From Closterium sp. Naga37s-1 (Eukaryota > Streptophyta > Zygnematophyceae > Desmidiales > Closteriaceae), in contig CANJKZ010000093.1 in assembly GCA_947471745.1 (NCBI GenBank), positions 2,465,501-2,529,500 on the forward strand: a stretch of DNA of 64,000 nt, written 5' to 3'. Below the pieces are notes generated by a model. The model was not told the origin of the DNA. It was given only the letters and a program-made list of their open reading frames with translations, and did no database searches. A program made the position numbers and the translations under genes. Shown piece by piece: positions 31,676 through 40,849 of the stretch; the stretch's first letter is position 1; every line of letters starts with the position of its first letter.

Positions 31676-31993
31676 GTATTCTCCCGGATAAAAGACCCTA
31701 GGGTCTGTTATTGATTTCATAAAAAAATGTGGGGGGTCTTATTAAATAGTATACATACTATAAGACCCGGGTCTTAATGTAATGAAATGCAGGGGTGTTG
31801 TAATGCGGTGCTGCGTTTTTTGAACGCGAATGTCCTGGGCCGAGGAAGCGGGCACAATCCATGAAGCATCTGACTGCTTCATGCTCATTGGCCCATATTC
31901 AGTGGTAACCAGCACGCTAGGTCACGGGGCGACGGTCGTGTACCACATCCTGTGCATTGTGTCAGACCGCCTCGGAACAGAAACAGAAACAGG
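31676..31993. mobile_element. Left half of TA-flanked inverted-repeat element M2
   Basis: Begins TTCTCCCGGATAAAAGACCC after TA, continuing CTAGGGTCT as in M1. The right half (38228-38468) ends with GGTCTTTTATCCGAGGGAA before TA. A copia element (31994-38227) sits between the halves. The left end lies about 50 bp after the LRR stop codon. Confidence 0.65.
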
Positions 31994-32159
31994 TGCCAAA
32001 TGCATTTCTTATCTCTAGGCTGTAATGGGGCATACTCTAAGGAGTACAACACCTTAGGTCATTCCCTAGTACATGTACTCACTCTTCCCTAATAGTCAGT
32101 CATTCCTGCTTTAGTATTCTAACATGGTATTAGGAGCTGCCCCACCAACCGTACGTACT

Positions 32160-32880
32160 GTCCCAGGAGCTGCTGCCGTCGCGCGCTGCCCTGCTCGTCG
32201 TGCGCGCGCCATGCCCTGCCCAGTACGCCATCGCGCTGCTGCCCTGCCCTGCCCAGTGCTATCGCGTTGCCTGGCCCAGCGCTGCCCCGCCGTGCGCTGC
32301 CCTGCTGCCCGTACTGCCCTGCTCGCCGCACGCTGCCCTGCTCGCCGCGCGCTGCCCTGCTCGCCGCGCGCTGCCCTGCTCGCCGCGCGCTGCCTTGCTC
32401 GCCACGCGCGTGCCCAGCACCCGCGTGCGCCCCGCTGCCCAGTGCCCGTGCGCGCCCTTGCTGCCCTGCGCGCCCGTGCACGCCCTTGCTGCCCTGCGCG
32501 CCCTGCTGCCCTGCCCTGCCCGAAGTGCGTCCCGCTGCCCTGCTGCCCGTGCGATGTGTCGCGCTGTCGCGAGCCCTGCTGCCCGCGAGCTGCCTGTGCC
32601 CGACCTGCGCCACACTCCCGTGCAGCTGCCCACGCGCGCTCTGCCCGTACACGCGCGGCCTATGCGCGCCCTGCCTGCACGCGCGCTCTGCCTGCACGCG
32701 CGCTGCCTACGCGCGCCCTGCCCACACGCGCGCCGCCTACGTGCGCTCTGCCCGCACGCGCGCTGCCTACGCGCGCCCTGCCTTGCTGCCCGCGCCCCGC
32801 TGCCCTGCAGTCCGCGCGCCGCCCTGCCCTGCAGTCCGCGCGCCGCCCTGCCCTGCAGCCCGTGCGCTGCCCAGCCACTG
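32160..32880. repeat. GC minisatellite replacing gag-protease
   Basis: Imperfect units such as CGCTGCCCTGCTCGCCGCG (19 bp) and CTGCCTACGCGCGCC fill 720 bp between the primer site and the integrase. Frames through it are Ala/Arg/Pro/Cys repeats with no protein family. It runs directly into integrase codons LQTLHMDVWGPAR at 32880. Confidence 0.8.
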
Positions 32881-33700
32881 CAGACTCTCCACATGGACGT
32901 GTGGGGCCCAGCCCGCGTCCGTGGACAGGATCAGAAGCGCTACTTTCTGCTGGTTGTTAATTACTACACGCGCTACTTTCTGCTGGTTGTTAACGACTAC
33001 ACGCGCTACACCACAGTCTTCCCCTTGCGGAGCAAGGCGGATGTTTGCAGTGTTTTGATCGACTGGATCATCGTTGTTCGTCACCAGTTGAGCGTGCTGT
33101 TTCAGCAGGACCTCCATGTCCTGCGACTGCACTCTGACAGAGGCGGTGAGTTTTCCTCCGGCCTCGTTCGGGACTTTTGTCGTGCGGAGGGCATCGCCTA
33201 GTCGTTCACGCTTCTGGCCTCTCCACAGTAGAATGGGATTGCTGAGTGTGACATTGGCTTGGTCATGGAGGTTGCTCGCACCTTCATGATCCATGTGGCT
33301 GCTCCCCATTTTCTGTGGCCGTTTGCGGTCTGATACGCCGCGCATCTGCTCAAGATCTGGCCCCGTGTCTCTGTGCTAGAGACCTCGCCCACACTGCGTT
33401 GGACGGGGGAGGTTGGCGATGCGTCGGCGTCTCCCTTGTCCACGAGACCACCGCGGGCAAGCTCTCTGCTCGCACTCTCCGCTGCGTCTTCCTTGGCTTC
33501 CCCACCTATGCCCCGCCCTGGCAGTTTTACCACCCTGCCTCGCGCCGCATCCTGTCCTCACTGGACGTCACCTTTGACGAGTCGGTCTGCTTCTACCGTC
33601 TCCACCCACACGTATCCTCCCCACTCTCCGCGCCGCCCCTCTTCTTGGTCCCAGGTCCCCCCCCGGTAATCCCCCTCCCCCCACAGGGTCCTGCTCCCTC
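32880..33700 (+). pseudogene. copia integrase remnant with a 33-bp internal duplication
   Basis: Frame LHMDVWGPARVRGQ carries the first catalytic Asp, LRLHSDRGGEFSSG the second, and the Glu block reads NGIAECDIG. Stops interrupt it (after CRAEGIA, inside SPQ-NGIAE, and after PFAV). The segment RYFLLVVNYYT / RYFLLVVNDYT is a tandem 33-nt duplication (about 32938-33003) not found in the intact relative at 49.8-50.9 kb. No functional enzyme. Confidence 0.75.
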
Positions 33701-34360
33701 AGGTGTGTCTCAGGTCGACCCACCCCCCTTGGTTGAGCCTTTGAAGGTCTCCTGTGACACCTCTGGCCCAGCTGAGGGGGGTGACCTCGCTGCTGACGAC
33801 AAGGCGGCCACTCGCTGCTCCCCGCGCTTGGAGACCCCTCCTGGTTTTCCGCCTCGGCCGTCTTCGCCGCCTCCGCAGCCTGTCGCTGTGGACTCTGGTG
33901 CTGCTGGGGGTGGTGACCCTAATTGTGCGGACTCTGGGGGTGCTGGTCCGCAGGTTGCTGAGTCTGGGGGTGCTGGTTCTGGGGGTGCTAACTCTGGGGG
34001 TGCCGGTTCTGGGGGTGCTGACACTGGGGGTGCTGCGAGTCCTAGTGGTGGTGGAGTCGTGGGTGCTCCTGCTGGGGGTTATGGCGTTGGACAGCAGCAG
34101 CAGTCTCGTTGACAGGAGACCCTCTCGCCGCAGCAGCTTCGCGAGTGGGTTGTTCGGCGAGGCAGTCCTGGTGGTGGAGGTTATGGTGCTGCAGGTGCTG
34201 GATGTCCTGGAGCTGCTGGTGCTGGAGGTATTAGAGCTAGAGGTGCTGGAGGTACCGGAGCTGCTGGTGCTGGAGGTGCTAGAGCTGGAGGTACTGGAGG
34301 TACTGGAGCTGCTGGTGCTGGAGGTGCTAGAGCTGAAGGTGCTGGAGGTACTGGAGTTAC
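33700..34360 (+). pseudogene. Gly-rich linker of the old copia pol
   Basis: Repetitive codons (GGAGSGGA-type; 12- and 15-bp units GGGGGTGCT and CTGGAGGTG) link integrase and RT, as in the related element at 47.8-49.7 kb, where the frame is open. The repeat continues after the inserted element, from 35561. Confidence 0.65.
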
Positions 34361-34367
34361 TGGTGCT

Positions 34368-35552
34368 TCAACGGGAGTTATGGTTGACCCCGTCCTCGCT
34401 TGGGCGGAGCCTACCTCGTGGTCGGGTGTGCGGGAAGTGCAGCTGACCTGTAGCACTGGGCGACGCTGTCTTGGGCGAGCTGGTCGACAGGTTTGGCCGG
34501 CCTACACAGGGCCACTTCAGAGCCGCCGACTTTGGGAGCCAGCGGGCGACTTCAACCTGGTGGTCGACGAGGAGGACGTCGACCTGGGTGGGGTGCCGAC
34601 TTCGGGAGGTCGACTTGGGAGGTCGACCTGACAGGGCGTCGACTTGGTGACGCCGACCTTGTGAAGCCGACTAGGAGCGGTCGGCTGACAGATGTGCTGG
34701 TCGACATTGAGCTGGTCGACATTGAGCTGGTCGACCAGGAGTGTCGTTGACCTGGAGCTGGTCGACCAAGGGTGTGGTCGACCTAACGAGGTCTACAGGT
34801 GGTGGTCGTCGACCCGGACGGTTGACGGGCACAAAGAGGGGGAGGCGCCGACTTGGGGGCGCCGACCTGGGGAGTGGCCGACTTGGTGAAGTTGGCTTGT
34901 GGTCGTCGACTTGGGTAGTCGGCGAGCACATACAACTTCTGGTTGACTTTCCCCGAAGAAGTCGACGCCGACCTGGTGGTTTCCAGGTCGACCAAGTTAA
35001 CCGGGCGACGAAGTTCTGCGGAGGCACGCGATAGTCGCCCAGGTGTTAGTGGCGAGGCCGACCTCGGTGTGGTATCCTGAGGTCGACGTGGCTGATCAGA
35101 TGCAGGCGTCAGCGCCAGGTTGATTTGGTGTGTGCGTTGTGCAGGTGACAAGGCACGGCGCGCCAATCATCTGCGAGCACCTGCGAAGTAGGTGCGCTGC
35201 TGTTCTGCGGATGCAACGTTGGCACGCCGTCGACCTGTGATGTTGGCACGCCGTCGAATTGCAGTGTTGGCAAGCCGCGACTTTGCACTGCTGGAGCGCG
35301 GTCGACTAAGTCGTGTTGGAACGCGGTCGACCATGCTGCGCTGGCAGTTGACCTGCTTGCATGCTAGCTCTGATGTAGTCTTGTCTTGCCAACTTGATTG
35401 TACCATTGTTCTCAACTTTTGCTAGTGAAACTCTTGCGGTTTTGCCCTGTGAACGCACAAGTGCTAGAGAACGACTAAGGAACGAACGCAGAGATCACAC
35501 TAGCATCCGTGCCTAGCCCGTAGTCTAGCTTCCGTTGATTGAGTGATCTCCG
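34368..35552 (+). mobile_element. Unclassified GTCGAC-rich element, copy 2
   Basis: About 1.19 kb inserted in the copia linker. Flanks CTGGTGCT (34360-34367) and CAGGTGCT (35553-35560) match at 7 of 8 positions. It starts TCAACGGGAG and ends GAGTGATCTCCG, parallel to the ends of copy 1 (19632-20519, minus). It is longer because of extra GTCGAC-containing subrepeats at about 34560-34790. No coding, no terminal inverted repeats. The right border reads CTCCGCAG/GTGCTGG, so a GT-AG intron 34363-35555 would exactly restore the host repeat; whether it is spliced is unknown. Confidence 0.7.
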
Positions 35553-36299
35553 CAGGTGCTGGAGGTACTAGAGCTGGAGGTGCTGGAGGTACTGGAACTG
35601 GAGGTACTGGAGGTGCTGGAGCTGGTGGTTCTTAAGGTACTGGATGTGGTGGAGGTGCTGGAGCTGCTAGCGGTACGGGCACTGCGCAGCGTCGATTGTT
35701 TTGCTACCCGCGGCCGCTGTCGTCCCTACCACCGCCTGACTCGGCACTTCGTCAGGTTCTTTGTCTTCCGTCTTCCACTGGCCTTACTCCGCCTCTCCTG
35801 TGTCCGCCGCCTGACCAGTCACAGCGCAGTTCCTGCCTGGCTCTCCACTGCCTGCTCCTTCTTCCTACCCTGCACATACAAGCTCCCGGGCTGAGCGTCG
35901 TCCTGCCCCCCCGGTTTGCACTGCCAGTCGTGCTCGTCGTTCTCGTCCTCCACATGTCCCGCGCGCGCAAGCTATGTCACTTCGTCCTTCCTCTTGTTGC
36001 TCTGCCGTTTCCTACTGCGTCCTCTCTTCCTGACGTTCTTGACGCTGAGTCCGACCTTGCTCGTGCTGCTAGTCCTACTATCACTCGTCTCCTCGCCACT
36101 GTTGTCATTCACCCTTCCTTTGAGTCTACAGCTGCGTCTGCCCTTGTCACTAAGCTAGTCGATTTTGCTGCTACTCGTCGTCTCGACTACGTCGCTAGTC
36201 CGATTACTGAGTCTGAGTCTATCTGTCCTCTGTTCATCAGGAGTGAGCTTGCCCTCAGCAGTGGTGTCCTTGAGGACAGGCAGTTTGAGCTTGAGTGTC

Positions 36300-37030
36300 T
36301 CGCGGCCTCGTTTCGCGTCCGTGCTGCTTTGCCCAGGGAGACCCGGATGCACTTGACATCCCTACCCTGCGCCCTTACATAGAGGCGATCACGAATGAGT
36401 ACTCCTCTCAGTGGCAGACAGCCATGGACGCAGAGATGGCTTCCTGGAAGTCCACAGGCACCTATGTCGACGAGGTTCCTCCTCCTGGGGCAAACATATT
36501 CGATGGCATGTGGATTTTCAGAGTGAAGCGGCCGCCGGGTTCTCCGCCTACCTTCAAGGCGCGTTACGTGGCTCGAGGCTTCAGTCAGCGACAGGGGGTC
36601 GACTTATTCCATACCTTATCCCCCACCCCGAAGATGACTACTCTTCGAGTTTTACTACACGTTGCAGCACAGCGTGACTACGAGCTGCACTCCCTCGACT
36701 TCTCCGCAGTTTTCTTGCAGGACAGCCTTCACGAGGAGATCTGGCTGCGCCGCCCACCTGGCTTCCCTGGGTCGTTTCCTGAGGGTACCCAGTGGAGCCT
36801 CCGGCGGCCAGTCTACGGTCTCCGCCAGGCGCCCCGCGAGTGGCACGACACACTGAGGACGACACTTGAGGCTCTTGCGTTTGCTCCTTCCACTGCTGAC
36901 CCGTCGCTATTTCTTCGCACCGACACTTCTCTGCCGCCGTTCTACATCCTCGTGTACGTCGACGACTTGGTTTTTGCTACTGCTGACACTGAGGCACTCT
37001 TGTGAAGGCGGAGCTGTAGAAGAGACATAC
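36300..37030 (+). pseudogene. copia reverse transcriptase remnant
   Basis: Frame 36295-37005 reads PYIEAITNEYSSQWQTAMDA, MWIFRVKRPPGSPPTFKARY, GVDLFHTLSPTPKMTTLRV, WSLRRPVYGLRQAPREWHD and ILVYVDDLVFATAD (YVDD 36955-36966). The core is nearly complete but the frame ends just after YVDD at 37005 and earlier parts are shifted. RT copies the element RNA into DNA. Confidence 0.8.
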
Positions 37031-37855
37031 TTGCACTGACCTGGGTGAGCTGCGTAGCTATCTTGGCTTGCAGATCACCCGGGACAGAGCACGGTGCACC
37101 ATCACTCTGACTCAGTCGCACATGGTGCACCAGGTCCTTCAGCGCTTCGGCTTTCGGTTCTCCTTGCCACAGTCCACTCCTCTGCCTACAGGTCACTCGC
37201 TCTCAGCTTCACATTCAGACGAGTCCGTAGAGCCGAGTGGCCCGTATCCAAAGCTTGTGGGCTGCCTCATGTATCTGATGACGTACACACGACCTGACCT
37301 CGCGTACCCTCTCAGCTTCCTTGCTCACTTCGTCGCCCCCGGGAGACATAGGAAGGAGCACTGGACTGCTGTGTAGAGGGTACTGCGTTACTTGTGCAGT
37401 ACATCGGGCATGGGGCTCGTGCTTGGAGGACGGGGTTCAGTGGTACTCACATGACACTCCGACGCTTCTTGGGCCGACGACCAGGCGACTCAGCGGTCGT
37501 CACAGGGTTACTCTTTGAGTCCTTGCTCCGATTCTGTCTCTGTGCTTGGTTCCAGCTGTGAGGCCGAGATCTTTGCTGGGGCTATGGCTGCACAGGATTT
37601 ACGCTGGCTGACCTACCTGCTGGCCGACTTGGGTGAGCGGCCTCGTTCTCCTCCAGTTCTATACGTCGAACATTGCTCTTCGTTACTTTCTTGCTCGGGA
37701 GCTGCGGCAGCGTGGTCAGCTGCGCCTTGCTTACATGGCCTCTCGGGCCAACACTGCTGATGTCTTCACCAAGGCCCTTGGGTCTGGTGATCATCAGCGT
37801 TTCTGCACTTCTCTAGGCCTTGTGCCTACTCTCCCTCACCTGCTGGTTGCTTGAC
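37030..37855 (+). pseudogene. copia RT C-terminus and RNase H remnant
   Basis: Pieces LGLQITRDRARCTITLTQSH, LVGCLMYLMTYTRPDLAYPL, SSCEAEIFAGAMAAQDLRW and RANTADVFTKAL follow in shifting frames up to 37855. RNase H degrades the RNA strand during reverse transcription. Stops near 37375 and a deletion around 37675 (the YVDNKAM block is missing) show decay. Confidence 0.75.
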
Positions 37856-38227
37856 TTGTCTTGTATTGTAATCTATGTATATATATTTGCATGCTTGCTC
37901 TTGCTAGATTATGATCACTGTACTGCTTGTGCTTTTATAACTCTGCATGTGAACTAACCTTGTGGCCGCTTGCTTGTCCTCAGAATGCGTGGTGATCTTG
38001 AGATCCACCCTAAGCTTTGCTGTGCTTTGTTCTCTTGCTTGACTGGTCTTGTGACCGTCCGTTGTGTTTGCTATCCCCCACTTTGCCTATGGGTGTGTCA
38101 AATTGCATTTTGTTATCTCTAGGCTGTAGTGGGGCATACTCTAAGGAATACAACATCTTGGGTTATTCTTAGTACTGATACTCACTCTTCCCTACTAGTC
38201 AATCATTCCTGCTTTAGTATTCTGATA

Positions 38228-38275
38228 GCAGGGACTGATATTTTCGTGTTAAACACACTTTTGAGGTTGGGGGGT

Positions 38276-38326
<51 letters not shown>

Positions 38327-38468
38327 CTTATCATGATTTCACCCCAAATGGGGGGTATAACGCAAACAGCCCGTAATAAAGCCCCCCCCCCCCCCCCCCC
38401 CCCCCCCCGTATTAAAGACCCGGGTACATTATTATGGGGGGGGGGCGGTCTTTTATCCGAGGGAATAC
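38228..38468. mobile_element. Right half of element M2, with very long G and C runs
   Basis: Homologous to the right part of M1 (GTCTTATCATGATTTCA, GGGGGGTATAACGCAAAC, CCGTATTAAAGACC) and ends GGTCTTTTATCCGAGGGAA next to TA. It contains an uninterrupted run of 47 G (38279-38325) and, 56 bases later, 27 C (38382-38408). Confidence 0.65.
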
Positions 38469-39249
38469 GGTAGGTCTTGGGTATCGGGACTCTGGAATAT
38501 GGTAGCTTGCCCACGTTTTGTCTTAACTACCATGTGGTTTAGCTCCTTCAGAGTGTGTTTCTGCAGCCAACTTCAGTCATTATGAAAAATACTTGGGCTT
38601 TGTGGCTACCTTACAAGCCTGCATTAAGACTGGATTTATCGTGAATTAGTCGTGTACCTATTGAGTGACGGTACTTATGCAGTACACCGAGCTCCGTAGA
38701 GATTGGGTTTTGAAAATGACCCTTGGGTCACCTCGCAGTCGCCCCAAGTCAAGCACATTCGGTGCTCCTAGATCGTTACCATAAGACCCCGGTTATAAGC
38801 GCATGCCTATGATAACCACTGATAAAAAAAAGCATATGGCGCTTATATCCGGTCCTCGATGATAAGCGCACCCCGAACAGCTTACGGATTATAAGCGCCA
38901 CCCTCTACTTATTTTTTTTTTTGTAAATTTTACTGAAAACGTTGCCTGAATACTGTAACGAATCTCACATTCGCAGGGCAAACAAATGTGATATTCGACA
39001 CCCTTTCACCCTCGCTCGACTCATTGCCTGCGCGTCCAGTCAGAATGAGCTGTCATGGTCGCAAACTAACTCGTTTTGACTGTGTGTGTTGGCAGAGAAT
39101 AACTCCCTGCCAGCATGCGCGAGATTCTCATTCACTGCCTTGTATGGTTCTGACTCGATTCGAAGCGAAAGGATGAGACGTACATTATGGTGTAAAAATC
39201 ATTAGATTCCGTATAGTATGTTATAATAATTAGCCCCGACACTTTTAAA

Positions 39250-39427
39250 TGTCAGATTATAATGCTTGTCTAGCCTGCAGTGGGGTACTCTATAGTGAGT
39301 ACGGCCCCTTAGGGTTTCCTATTTGTATCCCAACTGTTGCTATTCCAACCTCTTCTTTGCCTATCTTTCTCTTGCCTAGCTAGGTAAACCCTAGCTATGG
39401 CTCCTAACTTGCACTACTCTTGTGACA
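39250..39427 (+). repeat. 5' LTR of copy B
   Basis: 178 bp, TG...CA, followed at once by the primer site TGGAATCAGAGC. Confidence 0.9.
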
Positions 39428-39495
39428 TGGAATCAGAGCTGTTACGCTCTTGGCCTGTGGGCCCGCCTTATGTTTCCGCTGCTACTGTTCTGCTG

Positions 39496-39595
39496 GTCGC
39501 GCGCCCCGGGCGCGCGACACTTTTTCATCCCGCTGCGCGCTCGTGGAGCGCGGCGGTTTTCTGCCCGCCGTGCGCCCCGGGCGCGCGCGGCGGTT
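39496..39595 (+). other. GC hairpin array in the leader of copy B
   Basis: 39496-39518 is a near-perfect inverted repeat (GTCGCGCGCCC / GGGCGCGCGAC around one base) about 60 nt after the primer site, followed by a second stem (CCGCTGCGCGCTC...GAGCGCGGCGG) and a TTTTCTGCC spacer. Same position and layout as in copy A but different bases in the stems. Confidence 0.6.
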
Positions 39596-40671
39596 TCGTC
39601 GCCCGTCGTGGCGCCCTCTCCCGTCGCCCGTCGTGGCGTCATGGGGGCCGCGCGTCCCCCCCATCCCGTCGCCCGTCGAGGCGCCCCGGGGGCCGCGCAT
39701 CCCCCCTCTCCCGTCGCCCGTCGTGGCGTCACGGGGGCCGCGCGTCCCCCCCATTCCATCGCCCGTCGAGGCGCCCCGGGGGCCGCGCGTCCCCCCCCCT
39801 TCGCGTCGTCCCGTCGCGGCGCCACGGGGGCCGCGCGTCCCCCCTCTCCCGTCGCCCGTCGTGGCGTCACGGGGGCCGCGCGTCCCCCCCATCCCGTCGC
39901 CCGTCGAGGCGCCCCGGGGGCCGCGCGTCCCCCCCCCTTCGCGTCGTCCCGTCGCGGCGCCACGGGGGCCGCGCGTCCCCCCCATCCCGTCGCCCGTCGT
40001 GGCGCCCCGGGGGCCGCGCGTCCCCCCCCCCCATCCCGTCGCCCGTCGAGGCGCCCTGGGGGCTGCCCGCCGCCCCGCTTCATCTCCCTCCCCGTGCCTC
40101 CTGCGTTTGGGGGCGGCGGGTGTTGGGGTGGCGGTTGTGAGTTCCTCCCCTTGCTCCTCCTCCTCCCTCGTCTCCCACTGCTGCAGCTGCCGCTGAGAGG
40201 GGTGGGTGTGTGGGAGCCGAAGGAGTGGTGCTAGGGGGGTGACGTGGGAGTGGAGCTAGGGGTGCAGCAAGGGGTGTGTGAAAGGGGGGTGGGACAGTTG
40301 GGGGAGGTTGAACGGAGGCTGTCGTCGTGTCGTCAGCAGCACCAATAGTCCGGGGCGCTGCTCCGGTAGCCCAGTAGCAGCCTGCTGCGCCTGTCGCCCG
40401 TGGGTCCGTTGCTCCTGCCGCTCAGAGTTAGCCGCAGAGCCAGTTACTCCAGTAGTCCGGGGCGCTGTCCCGGTAGCCACTGTGCCAGTGTCGCTCCTGT
40501 TGCCCGTGTGTCTGCAGCTTCAGCCGTCGCCTCCTATCTCCTCTCCTCTTACAGTCCCGCCTCCTCCTCCTCACTTGCACTTTGTGAATGCCTCTAGCTT
40601 TGCTTGTCCTTGTGAACCTGCTCTATGCCTGCTTGCTTTGCTAATTATACCCCACTTTGACTATGGGGGTG

Positions 40672-40849
40672 TGTCAGATTATAATGCTTGTCTAGCCTGC
40701 AGTGGGGTACTCTATAGTGAGTACGGCCCCTTAGGGTTTCCTATTTGTATCCCAACTGTTGCTAGTCCAACCTCTTCTTTGCCTATCTTTCTCTTGCCTA
40801 GCTAGGTAAACCCTAGCTATGGCTCCTAACTTGCACTACTCTTGTGACA
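40672..40849 (+). repeat. 3' LTR of copy B
   Basis: 178 bp, one mismatch (GCTAG versus GCTAT) to the 5' LTR. Confidence 0.9.

Larger units (their letters stand above)
31994..38227 (+). mobile_element. Old Ty1/copia element, gag and protease lost, inserted in M2
   Basis: 5' LTR 31994-32124 and 3' LTR 38096-38227 are similar but clearly diverged (131 and 132 bp; the 3' end reads GATA instead of CA). Flanks ACAGG and GCAGG are a 4/5 target duplication. A primer-site-like TGGTATTAGGAGC follows the 5' LTR. Between it and the integrase there is no gag, only a GC minisatellite (32160-32880). Integrase, a Gly-rich linker, RT and RNase H follow, with many stops and frameshifts. A GTCGAC-rich element interrupts the linker. 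Divergent LTRs mark it as much older than the copia at 46118. Confidence 0.85.
39250..40849 (+). mobile_element. Short non-autonomous LTR retroelement (TRIM-like), copy B
   Basis: LTRs of 178 bp (39250-39427 and 40672-40849) start TGTCAGATTATAATGC and end TTGTGACA; I see one difference between them. Target duplication TTAAA (39245-39249, 40850-40854). Primer site TGGAATCAGAGC (39428-39439), polypurine tract CTATGGGGGTG before the 3' LTR. The interior has no gag or pol: a hairpin-forming leader, a 60-70-bp GC minisatellite (CGTCGCCCGTCG...GGGGGCCGCGCGTCCCCCC, about 39600-40070), then the 3' module shared with copy A (CTGCTGCAGCTGCCGCTGAG). Nearly identical LTRs mean a very recent insertion. 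Confidence 0.9.

Noticed and set aside
32119-32960. Three overlapping 190-330-residue frames rich in Ala, Cys and Pro
   Set aside because: They are translations of a 19-bp GC repeat; only the last part (from 32880) is real integrase.
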